NCBI GenBank assembly: GCA_913055735.1
Contig: CAJXKD010000001.1
Location: 1,584,281 to 1,648,280, forward strand
Direction of reading: 5' to 3'
DNA length: 64,000 nucleotides
Source of the DNA: an uncultured Rhodospirillales bacterium
GTDB taxonomy: Bacteria; Pseudomonadota; Alphaproteobacteria; Rhodospirillales; UBA2165
Part shown: positions 52,467 to 61,765 of the stretch, one piece after another
How positions within the stretch are numbered: position 1 is the stretch's first letter
Layout of the letters: every line of letters begins with the position of its first letter
Notes under the pieces: model-generated
The model's input: only the letters and a program-made list of their open reading frames with translations
The model's database searches: none
What the model was told of the DNA's origin: nothing
Translations under genes and position numbers: made by a program

Positions 52467-53651
52467 CTAGACGGCGCCTTCGCCCCGGAATCCAGCAATT
52501 TCGGCGTCCGAATAGCCAAATTCACGCAATACTTCGTCCGTATGCTCACCATAGGCCGGTGCCGCGCGGACCATCGCTTGGCTGGTGCGGCTCAGGTGGA
52601 TGGGCTGTCCCACCAGGGTCAATTCCCCTAACGCCTCCGAGGTGATGGCCTGAGCAATACCCGTATGTTTGACTTGGGGGTCGGCGAAGACTTTGTCGAG
52701 GGTGTTGATGGGGCCGCAGGGAATGCCGGCCTCGTTCAACAGGTTGACCCACTCTTCGGTAGTCTTGGCCACGGATTTCTCCTCGATCGCGGCGTTGACC
52801 GCGTCGCGGTTGTCATAGCGGTCCTTGGCGGTGGCGAAACGCGGGTCGTCGATCAACTCCTCACCGCCGATGGCACGGCAAAATTTCTCCCACATGGGCG
52901 CCATGGGGGCCATCAGCACATAGCCGTCCTTGGTCTTGTAGGCGCTGGTCGGCACGCTGGTCGGATGATCGTTGCCCACCTGGGCAGGCACGTCGCCGGT
53001 ACACAGATAACGTGCCGACTGGAAATCCAAGAGGTAGATCAGGGCTTCCAGCAGCGTGGTTTGCACCCATTGGCCTTCACCCGATTTTTCGCGCTCATAG
53101 AGGGCCAGCATAATGCCGTTGGCGAGCAGCGCGCCTCCCATCATGTCGGAAATGGCGGCCCCGGAACGCACCGGCCCGCCGCCCGGGTGGCCGGTTACCA
53201 TCATATGTCCGCCCATGCCCTGGACGACAGGATCGAGCCCCGGCCGCGTGGCGTAGGGACCATCCTGACCAAAGGCCGAGAGGCTGGCATAGACGATACG
53301 CGGATTGATCGCACGGATGGTGTCGTAATCTATCCCTAAGCGCTTTTTCACATCGGGCCGGTAGTTCTCGATAATCACGTCCGCTTCGGCGGCAAGCGAT
53401 TTGAATATCTCGACACCGGTTTCCGACTTCAAATTGAGCGTAAGCGACCGTTTGTTGCGGTGCAGATTCTGGAAATCCGGACTGTTGCGAGCACTGAAAT
53501 CGCGGTTGCCGTCCTGTCCCGGGGGTTCGATCTTGATGACGTTGGCGCCCCAGTCGGCCATCTGGCGTCCGCACGACGGTCCGGCGCGCGCAAGTGTCAT
53601 TTCGAGGACGGTCAGTCCTCTCAGTGTTTCCGATGCGGGTGTGTAGCCCAT
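52467..53651 (-). CDS. CaiB/BaiF (family III) CoA transferase
   Basis: A 394-aa protein from ATG 53651 with GGGGAG upstream. It has LRGLTVLEMTLARAGPSCGRQMADWGANVIKIE (in parts), FQNLHRNKRSLTLNL, the catalytic-type aspartate region DVIIENYRPDV, and PGLDPVVQGMGGHM. These enzymes move CoA between carboxylic acids in the cytoplasm. It precedes the two AhpD-like genes on the same strand with a 140-bp gap that includes two TACAAT-like boxes, so those genes may have their own promoter. Confidence 0.92.
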   Translation of the reverse strand: MGYTPASETLRGLTVLEMTLARAGPSCGRQMADWGANVIKIEPPGQDGNRDFSARNSPDFQNLHRNKRSLTLNLKSETGVEIFKSLAAEADVIIENYRPDVKKRLGIDYDTIRAINPRIVYASLSAFGQDGPYATRPGLDPVVQGMGGHMMVTGHPGGGPVRSGAAISDMMGGALLANGIMLALYEREKSGEGQWVQTTLLEALIYLLDFQSARYLCTGDVPAQVGNDHPTSVPTSAYKTKDGYVLMAPMAPMWEKFCRAIGGEELIDDPRFATAKDRYDNRDAVNAAIEEKSVAKTTEEWVNLLNEAGIPCGPINTLDKVFADPQVKHTGIAQAITSEALGELTLVGQPIHLSRTSQAMVRAAPAYGEHTDEVLREFGYSDAEIAGFRGEGAV

Positions 53652-53809
53652 TGTTCGTTCGTCTCCCCGTGTATCGTTCCCAGAAATCAAGGGCCCAGCA
53701 ATTTAGGGGAGTTAAGCGCCTCTCTGCAAACACCTCGTCCCTCATCTGTCCGCGGCGCGGTTCAAGCCGGGGGTTGGCCATGAAGCCTCTAGGGCCCATA
53801 GTCCGTGCC

Positions 53810-54856
53810 ATGACTACACGTCCCGTTCCCGTCAATTTATTCACCGGATTTTTCGGCACCGGCAAGACCACCGCGATCCGGAACCTGTTGGCCAGCAAGG
53901 GTCCCGCCGAGCGGTGGGCCGTTCTGATCAACGAATTCGGCGAGGTGGCGGTCGATGGCGCCGCCCTGGATGTGGGCGGCGACGACGGTGTCGTGATCCA
54001 GGAAATTCCCGGCGGTTGTTTGTGCTGCTCGACCAATGTACCGCTCAACACGGCGGTTTCCGATATCCTTGACCGTGCACGACCCGACCGGTTGATCATC
54101 GAGCCGACCGGCATCGGCCACCCCGCGGGGATTATCGACGAACTGGGTGGCGATGCTCTCAAAGGGATACTCGATCTGCGTGCGGTCATTTGCCTCGTCG
54201 ATCCGCGCCATGCGACCGATCCACGCCTGCAGGAAGTGGCGCTGTTTCGTGATCAGGTTCACTTGGCGGACGTGCTGATCGCCAACAAGGCCGATCTCGC
54301 CTCGGCGGACGAATTGTCAAGATTCGATGATTGGGCGATGGAGCTGTTTCCCGCCAAGCTGCACGTTGGCACGGCCGTTCAGGGGGCGCTCGATCCCCAG
54401 CTTCTCGATTTGGGGGGTGCCGCGCGCGCACCGCTGTTTCCCGATCTGCATGCGCACGATCATGAACATGGCAGCGGGAAGCCGAGCCCGTCAGATGTCA
54501 TTCCCCGACCCGGTCAACCGACCCGCTTGGAGAACGAGGGTGGCGGCTATGCCGGGTGTGGTTGGATTTTCTCGGCGAAAGACATGTTTGATCGGGACGC
54601 ACTTCTCGATCTCCTCGGCCCACCGGGCCCGCCACACGTGCCGGCCGGAAGCCTTGCGCGTCTGAAAGGTGTTTTCCGGGTGAACGATGGCTGGCTGTTG
54701 ATCGACCGGGTGGGGAACGAGGTAACTGCCATGCCTATTGCCTATCGCCGCGACAGTCTTTTGGAGATAATTGTGAAGAAGGGTGCGGCTCCTGATTGGC
54801 GGCACATCGAAAAGGAATTAGTCGGAACTATTGTTTCCCAGCCCGCGAATCCTTAA
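53810..54856 (+). CDS. CobW/YjiA-type zinc-metallochaperone GTPase
   Basis: A 348-aa protein from ATG 53810 (another ATG at 53780 is possible). It has the Walker A NLFTGFFGTGKTTAI, the metal-binding CxCC motif in GGCLCCSTNVPL, IIEPTGIGHPAG, Walker B in VICLVDPRH, the NKAD specificity motif, and a His-rich stretch (HAHDHEHGSG) that binds metal. The C-terminal CobW domain (GVFRVNDGWLLID) is present. It is cytoplasmic and likely delivers zinc or another metal; the client is unknown. Confidence 0.92.
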   Translation: MTTRPVPVNLFTGFFGTGKTTAIRNLLASKGPAERWAVLINEFGEVAVDGAALDVGGDDGVVIQEIPGGCLCCSTNVPLNTAVSDILDRARPDRLIIEPTGIGHPAGIIDELGGDALKGILDLRAVICLVDPRHATDPRLQEVALFRDQVHLADVLIANKADLASADELSRFDDWAMELFPAKLHVGTAVQGALDPQLLDLGGAARAPLFPDLHAHDHEHGSGKPSPSDVIPRPGQPTRLENEGGGYAGCGWIFSAKDMFDRDALLDLLGPPGPPHVPAGSLARLKGVFRVNDGWLLIDRVGNEVTAMPIAYRRDSLLEIIVKKGAAPDWRHIEKELVGTIVSQPANP

Positions 54857-54868
54857 CTGCAAAAAGCG

Positions 54869-55795
54869 ATGTCCTTTTCACTTCTCGATGTACTACCGAC
54901 GCCGATTCCTGAAATCCGTATCGTCGATATCGGCGCGGCGATGACGGAACGGGCGCGCTATGCGGCGCTCGTCGAGCGCAACGCGGCTCACGTCATTGGC
55001 TTCGAACCGAATCCGAAAGCCCGCCGTATTCTTGAAGAAACGTTTGAGCAGAACACCTACCTTCCGCACGCTATTGCCGATGGGAAACCTCATACACTGC
55101 ATATTTGCCATTATCCGGGGTGCTCATCGTTGTTTGTGCCGGACCCCGAAATCATCGATCAGTTCTATGGGATCGGTACGCTGGAAAACGCTAATTTCCA
55201 TGTGATCGATGAACAGGCGATCGAGACCGAGCGGCTCGATAGCATCAACGCCTGCAAAGGGTGCGACTTTCTCAAGATCGATGTCCAGGGCGCCGAATTG
55301 ATGGCCCTGGAAGGAGCGATGGAGACATTAAAAGACGTCCTCGTTGTCGAAACGGAGGTTGAGTTCGTCCCTATCTATCGCGATCAGCCTTTGTTTGCTG
55401 AAATTGATATCTTCATGCGGGCGCAGGGTTTCCTGCTTCACAAGTTGGTGGATGTTTCGGGGCGTGTGTTTCGCCCGCTCCACATGGGCGAGAACACGTC
55501 ACAACCGATGAGCCAGATACTTTGGGCCGATGCAGTGTACGTGCGCGATTTCCGGCACCACGATAGGCTCAACGACGAGCAGTTGCTGAAGCTGGCCTTG
55601 ATCCTCAATGATGTTTACGCCCCCAGCGACTTGTGCGTGCGTATCTTGGCGATGGCGGCGGAGCGGTTGTCCGCGCCGGTGGGAAACCTTTATCTCAAGG
55701 CCATCCAGGAAGCGGGTGGCATGGTGCCGTCGCTGGTGAATGTCAAAACACGGACCGACCAGTTATCACGCCCGCGCCAGGAACTCGCCGGTTAA
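54869..55795 (+). CDS. FkbM-family methyltransferase
   Basis: A 308-aa protein, 12 bp after the GTPase. It has IRIVDIGAAMTERARYAAL and VIGFEPNPKARRIL near residues 17-55 and the FkbM motif FLKIDVQGAELMALEGAM near residue 135. It probably O-methylates a sugar or glycan. Its 3' end overlaps the SPINDLY-like gene by 30 bp (convergent). Confidence 0.88.
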   Translation: MSFSLLDVLPTPIPEIRIVDIGAAMTERARYAALVERNAAHVIGFEPNPKARRILEETFEQNTYLPHAIADGKPHTLHICHYPGCSSLFVPDPEIIDQFYGIGTLENANFHVIDEQAIETERLDSINACKGCDFLKIDVQGAELMALEGAMETLKDVLVVETEVEFVPIYRDQPLFAEIDIFMRAQGFLLHKLVDVSGRVFRPLHMGENTSQPMSQILWADAVYVRDFRHHDRLNDEQLLKLALILNDVYAPSDLCVRILAMAAERLSAPVGNLYLKAIQEAGGMVPSLVNVKTRTDQLSRPRQELAG

Positions 55796-57739
55796 ACGTT
55801 CTTCCAACTCTCTTAGCACGTCGTTCCGTTGAAAAAGCTTGGCCGCGGCGTCGGCAATCCGGGATTCCATCTTCGTCCGGAAGGCCGGGTCGGTGCCGAA
55901 GCGGAGCGCTGTCTCGACATACTCTTCGGCTGACGCGACGCAACAAGCCTCGATCCCCATCTGCCGGTAATAAGCATAGGTGACGCGTCCCGGCATTAAG
56001 GTGTCGCTCGGCCAGGTTACGACGGCCTTACCGAAGGTGAAGGCCTCGGCGCTACTGACCCCGCCAGAAAAATGAGGTGTATCGAGGATGGCATCGGCTT
56101 TTTTTAGCAGATTGAAAAAGGCCCCCTGACTCATGCGCGGTAAAAAGCGTACACGGGACTCGACGTTGGGAACAAGAGGCGCCCAACGTTCCAGAAGGGC
56201 TTCGGTCCATCCGGGTCCCTGTTCAATGAACACCGCCAGACCATCGGTATCCCGGTTCAGGATTTCCGCCAGGAGAGGATCGAAATCGGGATGGATTTTG
56301 AACAGCGTCTGTCCGCACACGTAAAGGTTCTTCGCGTCCGTGTTTTCGAGGGCGGAGATCTCCTCGACAGGTGGCTCAGCCGGTCGGTACAGGAATGTCG
56401 GAGGAAGACCGAGACGGATGAGTTTCTCAGTGTACCTTTCGTTGGCGTCGTCACCGGACTCGAGATCGACGGACGAGATGAAACAGTCGATCGTGGGAAT
56501 GCCCGTGCTTACCGGATGGCCCCAGCCGACGCATTGCAGGGGTGCCAAACGGGCAAAGGCGAGGAAATAGGTGAACGCATCCATCCCGATATCGGGATAA
56601 AATAAGATGTGGGGTTGCGCGGCCGCGATGATGTCTCTCGCACGTCCGATTTCCGGGGGAATGACGTGAAAATGATCGCACCGCGTAGCAATTTCATGGC
56701 TGATCTCGTCCAACGGTGTACGCGGCGTAAACACGTGGACATCGAATTTTTTCCGGTTCAGTCTGGTGATGATGCCGCGGTACAGCTTCCCAACCGAGTG
56801 ATTGTAGAGATTTGTGGAAACAAATCCGATCCGGAGAGGTTCGCCGGCCCGAAAGTCAGGCCGTGGCGCCGAAAAACCGAGTTCCGGGCAGACGCGTGCA
56901 TAGAACGCCGCTATTTTTCTCTGATTCCGGCTGTCATCGACGCCTTGATAGGCGGCGCCAAAGTTCGGGGTAGCCCGCACGATATCCTTGAGTGACATCA
57001 CCGTGTCGATGGAGCTGAGCCGATCGATCGCGGCATCGTAGGCTGCGCGCGCGGTCTCCATAGCCGTGCGTGACCGAGGAACGGCGGGTTGCATTGCACC
57101 GGCAATCATGGCCGCATAGCCGCTCGCGCCGCCGTCATCGAATGCACGCTTTGCGTTGACGATTGCCCCGTCGATATCGCCTTTTTCGGCTAACGTTTTG
57201 ACCATCATATGCTGGCACAGACCGTGCGCTGGATCGCGAGCAAGCGCTTCCTCTAAATGAGCGATGGCACGATCCGGCCTGTTCGCCGCGACATGGATGC
57301 GCGCGGCCACGAGGCGAATGTCCGGGTTGTCCGGCACGTTGGCCAACACATCTTCGATCTCATCGGCGGCCCGCTCGATGTCGCCGCCTTCCATTAGGCA
57401 TTCGGCGGCATGGACACGGGCGCCACGCAGATTGGGGTCGAGTTTCGCCGCCCGCAGAAAATGGTCGGCGGCTTCGGCATGACGATCCAAGAATCTGAGC
57501 GCAGCGGCATAACGATCATGATAGGCCGCTTTATCGGGGTCCCGTTCAACCGCTTGTTCGAGGAAGGCCAGTGCGTCGGTTGGGTGTCCCGAGGAAAGGT
57601 GCAGGACACCGGTGACATGAGCAAGGAACGCATCGTCGGGCGCGCGCCGGCGCAAGGTTTCACAGATGGTCAGAGCCTTGGCGTATTCGCCTTGCTGCTC
57701 CAGGTCGAGCACAAGCTCCAGGTTTGGGTCGAGGGTCAT
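55766..57739 (-). CDS. TPR-containing SPINDLY/OGT-like glycosyltransferase (GT41)
   Basis: A 657-aa protein. Residues 1-215 are TPR units (AKALTICETLRRRAPDDAFLAHVTGVLHL, AVERDPDKAAYHDRYAAALRFL). The catalytic region from 290 has LRIGFVSTNLYNHSVGKL, DVHVFTPRTPLDEI, the LYVCGQTLFKIHPDFDPLL segment and FSGGVSSAEAFTFGKAVVTWP, typical of GT41. Bacterial GT41 enzymes glycosylate proteins such as flagellin or adhesins in the cytoplasm. Convergent with the FkbM gene. Confidence 0.9.
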   Translation of the reverse strand: MTLDPNLELVLDLEQQGEYAKALTICETLRRRAPDDAFLAHVTGVLHLSSGHPTDALAFLEQAVERDPDKAAYHDRYAAALRFLDRHAEAADHFLRAAKLDPNLRGARVHAAECLMEGGDIERAADEIEDVLANVPDNPDIRLVAARIHVAANRPDRAIAHLEEALARDPAHGLCQHMMVKTLAEKGDIDGAIVNAKRAFDDGGASGYAAMIAGAMQPAVPRSRTAMETARAAYDAAIDRLSSIDTVMSLKDIVRATPNFGAAYQGVDDSRNQRKIAAFYARVCPELGFSAPRPDFRAGEPLRIGFVSTNLYNHSVGKLYRGIITRLNRKKFDVHVFTPRTPLDEISHEIATRCDHFHVIPPEIGRARDIIAAAQPHILFYPDIGMDAFTYFLAFARLAPLQCVGWGHPVSTGIPTIDCFISSVDLESGDDANERYTEKLIRLGLPPTFLYRPAEPPVEEISALENTDAKNLYVCGQTLFKIHPDFDPLLAEILNRDTDGLAVFIEQGPGWTEALLERWAPLVPNVESRVRFLPRMSQGAFFNLLKKADAILDTPHFSGGVSSAEAFTFGKAVVTWPSDTLMPGRVTYAYYRQMGIEACCVASAEEYVETALRFGTDPAFRTKMESRIADAAAKLFQRNDVLRELEERLTGEFLARA

Positions 57740-57766
57740 CCGGCCACGCCGGTCCCCGTGGCCGGC

Positions 57767-58822
57767 TTAGGCTTGTACGCCACCCGCATCCCGCTTGTAG
57801 TTGGTGTCGATGTACCAGCACATGTAATCGTGCATGGAAATGGGCTCATACTTCGCCGGATTATCTTCGGAAACGCACGTGTCCAACGGTTCCGCAACGG
57901 TGTCCGGGCTCGGATTGAAGAACATCGCCATGGAATAGCGGTCCTTCTGGGGAGGCACCACCCGGTGCGGTGTTGCCATGAAGCGGCCGTTGGTCCAGCG
58001 GTTGAGAAACTCGCCCGTGTTGACGATGATCGAATCCTTGACCGGTTTGGCAACCAGCCAATCCCCTTCCGGGGTTAGGATTTCCAGGCCCGGCACCTCG
58101 GAAATGGGCAGCAGCGTCATGAAGCTGTGGTCACAATGGGGCGCAATGCCGAATTGGTTGTCCTTGGCGCGTGCCGGCGGATAGTGCGCGTTGCGGGTCC
58201 ACCAGGTGGGTTCAGCGAAAAACGGATCGAAGAAATCGGCCGGCTTGCCGAGGGCCAAGGCATAAAGCGGCAACATGGCGTAGCCGAGGCGGCTCAACGT
58301 ATTCTGATAATCGATCATCGCCTCCTTGAATTCGGGAAGTTGTTCCGGCCATGGGTTGGGACCGCAAAACCGGTAGCCGGCCTTGATGTGCGGATGGTCG
58401 GGTGTCCTTTCACGGGCAAGCGTGATCGTTTCGTTGAGGTCTTTCTCGGTGTTCTTGTTGACGATCGATGTCACATACACCGTCGATTCCGGCGGAATGT
58501 ACCCGACAGAATTGTGATCGATCTTGAGTTTGAGCTTCTCTTCCATCGGCAGCGCGCAGAATTCTTGCAGGGCCTTATAGGCGCGGTCGATGGGTGCGCG
58601 CGGAATGCCGTGGTTGATGACGTAATAGAAGCCGATATTTTCCTGGATATACCGGAGTTGCTCGGCGAGTGAATCGCGCGCCGCAAGGTCACCGTCCAGA
58701 TATGCGCCGAGATCGAGCGTCGGGACTTCATGGAAGGACCCGTCGTCGGACATGACTTGCTGTTGCAGGATAGCTGTCGGCATTGCCGATTTGTTCGTGT
58801 TTTGGGCAATCTGGCCGGTCAT
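57767..58822 (-). CDS. Isopenicillin-N-synthase-family 2OG-Fe(II) oxygenase
   Basis: About 351 aa from ATG 58822, which has CGGGAGCACG before it; ATG 58852 is a weaker option. The iron-binding His-x-Asp is in GIAPHCDHSFMTLL, the distal His in FMATPHRVVPPQKDRYSMAMFF with the R-x-S pair that binds 2-oxoglutarate. The N-terminal DIOX_N-like domain (YIQENIGFYYVINHG) is present. The substrate is unknown. Monocistronic. Confidence 0.92.
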   Translation of the reverse strand: MTGQIAQNTNKSAMPTAILQQQVMSDDGSFHEVPTLDLGAYLDGDLAARDSLAEQLRYIQENIGFYYVINHGIPRAPIDRAYKALQEFCALPMEEKLKLKIDHNSVGYIPPESTVYVTSIVNKNTEKDLNETITLARERTPDHPHIKAGYRFCGPNPWPEQLPEFKEAMIDYQNTLSRLGYAMLPLYALALGKPADFFDPFFAEPTWWTRNAHYPPARAKDNQFGIAPHCDHSFMTLLPISEVPGLEILTPEGDWLVAKPVKDSIIVNTGEFLNRWTNGRFMATPHRVVPPQKDRYSMAMFFNPSPDTVAEPLDTCVSEDNPAKYEPISMHDYMCWYIDTNYKRDAGGVQA

Positions 58823-59024
58823 ATCGTGCTCCCGTTCATTCAATTGCGTCATTTTCCGGCAACGGCCGGAAGGGCGCCTTTTATTAGATATGCCATATAG
58901 ATAGCAATTCCCGGCCCCAACAAAAAGACCGCCGATAGCTGTTCCATCGGCTTTTAGGACGTGCGTACCCCGTGGTAAGTTATCGGGCGAATATCAAAAA
59001 TGACACCAGAGGAGGGAACGTGCG

Positions 59025-59396
59025 ATGCCGCTCTATATGACGCAGACCAAATATTCTCAGGATTCTCTGCAGGCGATGGCGGATCACCCTTCCAACCGCT
59101 CGGAACGCATGTCCCAGGTCGTCGAATCCTTCGGCGGACAATTACTGCACTTCTATTGGGTATTGGGCGATTGCGACACGATCACCATTTACGAAGCGCC
59201 GGATAATCAAAGCGCCATGTCGATTTTGCTGACATTATCGCGCGGCCGCAGCGTCGATTTCCATAAGACTTATGCTTTGATGAGCAATGGTGAGGCGATG
59301 GCCGGTATGGAGAATGCCATGACCATTGAAACCGGTTATACGTCTCCCCTCGCCGAATGGGAAGGTTGGCAGGAAGATGTGGGGGGCGAAGGATAG
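59025..59396 (+). CDS. GYD-domain protein
   Basis: A 123-aa protein from ATG 59025 with GGAGGGAAC upstream. It has the GYD-family pattern YMTQTKYSQDSLQAM, GGQLLHFYWVLGDCDTITIYEAPD and a C-terminal helix. The fold is ferredoxin-like, and the function is not known. A rhodanese gene follows 56 bp downstream. Confidence 0.85.
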   Translation: MPLYMTQTKYSQDSLQAMADHPSNRSERMSQVVESFGGQLLHFYWVLGDCDTITIYEAPDNQSAMSILLTLSRGRSVDFHKTYALMSNGEAMAGMENAMTIETGYTSPLAEWEGWQEDVGGEG

Positions 59397-59452
59397 GCCT
59401 ATATCCTTCTGCGCTCGAATTCGAAAAATCTAATGGTTTGAGGAAACGACCA

Positions 59453-59830
59453 ATGCTCAAAAAAGGTTTCAAGAAAATGCTCGCCGAGGCCAATGCCGTG
59501 ATCGAGACCGTTTCGGTCCACGACGCGTTGGAACTGTACAAAGATCCGAATGTCGTGTTTGTCGATATTCGTGAATCCGAAGAGCGCCAACGCGGCGCCA
59601 TCAAAGATTCCATTCATGCGCCGCGCGGGTTTCTGGAGTTCATGGTCGATCCCGAAAGCCCCATGCACAACCCGGCCCTGCCCGCGGAAAAACGTTTCGT
59701 ACTTTATTGTGCGTCAGGCGGCCGTTCCGCGCTGGCGGCAAAAACGTTGGTCGATATGGGATTCGAGGGCGTTACCCATATTGCCGGCGGATTTGCGGCA
59801 TGGAGCGAGACCGACGGCCCCACCGAATAG
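59453..59830 (+). CDS. Rhodanese-like sulfurtransferase
   Basis: A 125-aa single-domain rhodanese from ATG 59453 (GAGGAAACG upstream). It has VVFVDIRESEERQRGAIKDSIHAPRGFL and the active-site loop LYCASGGRSALAAKTL with the catalytic Cys. The C-terminal VTHIAGGFAAWSETDGP is typical. It likely moves sulfur as persulfide in the cytoplasm. Confidence 0.93.
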   Translation: MLKKGFKKMLAEANAVIETVSVHDALELYKDPNVVFVDIRESEERQRGAIKDSIHAPRGFLEFMVDPESPMHNPALPAEKRFVLYCASGGRSALAAKTLVDMGFEGVTHIAGGFAAWSETDGPTE

Positions 59831-59942
59831 GCCGATAGGGCAGATTTTTGGCTGATTTTCGATAATTTTGACGATTGAGGGGAATTTCACCCTCACTTAG
59901 GCGTTATTGGCGATAGAGACCGAAACCGACGTAGGATTCGTC

Positions 59943-60734
59943 ATGCGCCAGAAAAGCCGACAGATACGCCTTCGTACCGTTCTCTTCTCAATTGCCGCGG
60001 CGGGATCGATCGCCGCCAGTGCCGTCTTTATGGCACCCGGGTCCCCGGTGGCCGCGGACAATAATTCCAAACCGACCGTCGTCGAACTGTTTACGTCGCA
60101 AAGCTGTTATTCCTGTCCGCCCGCTGAAGCTTATCTCGGCGAGTTGGCGAAGCGCGCCGATGTGATCGCGCTTGAGTTCCACGTGGACTACTGGGACGAG
60201 CTCGTCTGGGGCTCGGCCGGCAAATGGAAGGATCGCTTCTCCAAGCCGCAATATACCGAACGTCAGCGGACTTATGCCGCCAGACTTCCCGGCGGCCGGT
60301 CTTATACCCCGCAAATGGTTATCGATGGGCAAGCCTTCGAGGTTGGCTCGCGCAAGCGGGCTGTCGGGGCGGCCCTGCACAAAGCGGCCCAAAGGCAAGA
60401 AGGGCGCCTCGACGTGTCCGTGCGTCCTGGAACGGATGGCGCCTTGGCCGTGGAGGTGAAAGGCGCGGCGACGGAACCCGCGACCATTTGGCTGGTCCGC
60501 TACATCAAGGAGGCGACCACCAAGGTTCTGCGGGGAGAGAACCACGGGAAGACCTTGGTCAATCATCACGTGGTGACCGATGTTGATCGTGTCGGGGTTT
60601 GGGAGGGCGCGCCGGTTACGCTCGATGTGTCGGTCGGCGCCAACGATGCAGCGGACGGGTGTGCGATTTTGATCCAATCCGAGGATCAAGGGCCGATCTT
60701 GGGTGCGGCTTCTTGCCCCGATCCGACAAGTTAG
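59943..60734 (+). CDS. Secreted DUF1223 protein with CxxC motif
   Basis: A 263-aa protein from ATG 59943 (TAGGA upstream). Residues 1-38 form a signal peptide: basic start MRQKSRQIRLR, hydrophobic core and an AADNN cleavage region. The mature part starts VVELFTSQSCYSCPPAEAYL, a thioredoxin-like strand with CxxC, followed by LEFHVDYWDELVW and YTPQMVIDGQ. DUF1223 proteins are periplasmic with thioredoxin-like fold; a redox role is likely but unproved. Confidence 0.9.
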   Translation: MRQKSRQIRLRTVLFSIAAAGSIAASAVFMAPGSPVAADNNSKPTVVELFTSQSCYSCPPAEAYLGELAKRADVIALEFHVDYWDELVWGSAGKWKDRFSKPQYTERQRTYAARLPGGRSYTPQMVIDGQAFEVGSRKRAVGAALHKAAQRQEGRLDVSVRPGTDGALAVEVKGAATEPATIWLVRYIKEATTKVLRGENHGKTLVNHHVVTDVDRVGVWEGAPVTLDVSVGANDAADGCAILIQSEDQGPILGAASCPDPTS

Positions 60735-61039
60735 ATTTCAGATCAACGGTTTGTGCAGCGCGTCGGCGGTACAACATGAACGTTGTTGTGATGGACGCAG
60801 CGGTCTGTCCGAATAATCCATAGTAAAATCAAATAGATAAACGAGTTTCTTGCGGATCGTTGGCCGATCTCGGGTTAACGCATTCAAAACGCTTCATTTT
60901 TCTTAAAAACTACAATTGTAGTTGACGATATTGAGTGCCGTGGGCATCTTTGTCAGAGAATGCGGCGCCGTCACTTTGGTGTTCGTTGCAATGGAATGAG
61001 GTGGGTATACACATCTGCCAATGAGCAAGATGAAAACAA
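60735..61039. other. 305-bp intergenic region with a 16-bp palindrome
   Basis: No coding sequence is visible here. A perfect palindrome AACTACAATTGTAGTT lies at 60908-60923 and its last two bases form part of a TTGACG (60922-60927), a -35-like hexamer for the next gene; the -10 is poor. This looks like an operator over a promoter. Confidence 0.5.
60908..60923. promoter_or_regulatory. 16-bp perfect palindrome, candidate operator
   Basis: AACTACAATTGTAGTT is fully self-complementary and overlaps a TTGACG -35-like element. It lies 117 bp upstream of the J-domain gene and about 170 bp after the DUF1223 gene. ACTACAATTGTAGT-type sites are known for BlaI/MecI and CopY-like repressors in other bacteria, so a similar repressor is one option (inference). 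Confidence 0.5.
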
Positions 61040-61705
61040 GTGGATAGCGGGCTGAAAAATAACGGACGTAAGGTCGCCTATACGGTCACGTGCTCAAGCT
61101 CATTCCGCGATCGCGTTCTGGCTCTTGCCGAACGGCGGCACGTCAATGTTGCCGACCTTGCCCGTTCGGTTCTGCTGCTTGTCCCTGAAACGATCCTTGC
61201 CGCGGTGCCGGATCCGGGAGAGCCCTTGGCGGACGACCGCGAAAAAGTGGTTCTCAAGTCGGGGCCGTCGGCGGGCAAGCCGTGGCAACGCAAACCGCGA
61301 CTGCAGGTACGGTTGGCACCCGGCCACGATCCGGCGATGGTCCGGCGCGCTCTTAGCTTGGCATTACAGTTAGACGACGGTACGGAGCGCCTTCATGTCG
61401 GCGCTACGGCGCCACGGTCGACTGAAGATCGTCACGACCACGTATCGGGGCCGGCAGCGGGGGACGGATCAGATCGGCTGTGGGCAGCTATCGAAACGCT
61501 TGGTCCCGATCTATTGCCGTATGGTGTTCGGACTCGGTCCGAAGCCCTGTACGTCTTGGGGTATCCGCCCGGGAGTTTTCCGCAAATGTCTGAGATACGG
61601 GTACGGTTCCGCAAGCTTGCCAGCATTCTGCACCCTGACAGCGGCATGGGCGATCATCGTCGCATGAGCCAGCTCAATGCCGCCATGGAGGTTCTGTTCC
61701 GATAA
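61040..61705 (+). CDS. J-domain protein with DNA-binding-like N-terminus
   Basis: A 221-aa protein starting at GTG 61040. Residues 14-50 (TVTCSSSFRDRVLALAERRHVNVADLARSVLLLVP) resemble a ribbon-helix-helix or similar DNA-binding unit. A polar linker follows. Residues 165-221 form a J domain: EALYVLGYPPGSF, then IRVRFRKLASILHPDSG with the HPD motif, then MSQLNAAMEVLF. J domains stimulate Hsp70 (DnaK). The combination suggests chaperone recruitment to DNA or RNA, though the N-terminal call is tentative. A terminator follows directly. Confidence 0.78.
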   Translation: MDSGLKNNGRKVAYTVTCSSSFRDRVLALAERRHVNVADLARSVLLLVPETILAAVPDPGEPLADDREKVVLKSGPSAGKPWQRKPRLQVRLAPGHDPAMVRRALSLALQLDDGTERLHVGATAPRSTEDRHDHVSGPAAGDGSDRLWAAIETLGPDLLPYGVRTRSEALYVLGYPPGSFPQMSEIRVRFRKLASILHPDSGMGDHRRMSQLNAAMEVLFR

Positions 61706-61707
61706 CG

Positions 61708-61744
61708 AAAAAGCCCCGGATACCTTGGGTTTCCGGGGCTTTTT
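61708..61744. terminator. Bidirectional intrinsic terminator
   Basis: AAAAAGCCCCGGA (61708-61720) and TCCGGGGCTTTTT (61732-61744) pair perfectly. GC-rich stem with A-tract before and T-tract after, so it works on both strands. It sits between the J-domain gene and the converging Bax-inhibitor gene. Confidence 0.95.
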
Positions 61745-61765
61745 GTATCCTTTACGCGTTGTCGG

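Noticed and set aside
52004..52552. Open frame overlapping the 5' part of the selenoprotein gene
   Set aside because: Different frame, Arg-rich composition and no family similarity; it is a shadow of the TGA-containing gene.
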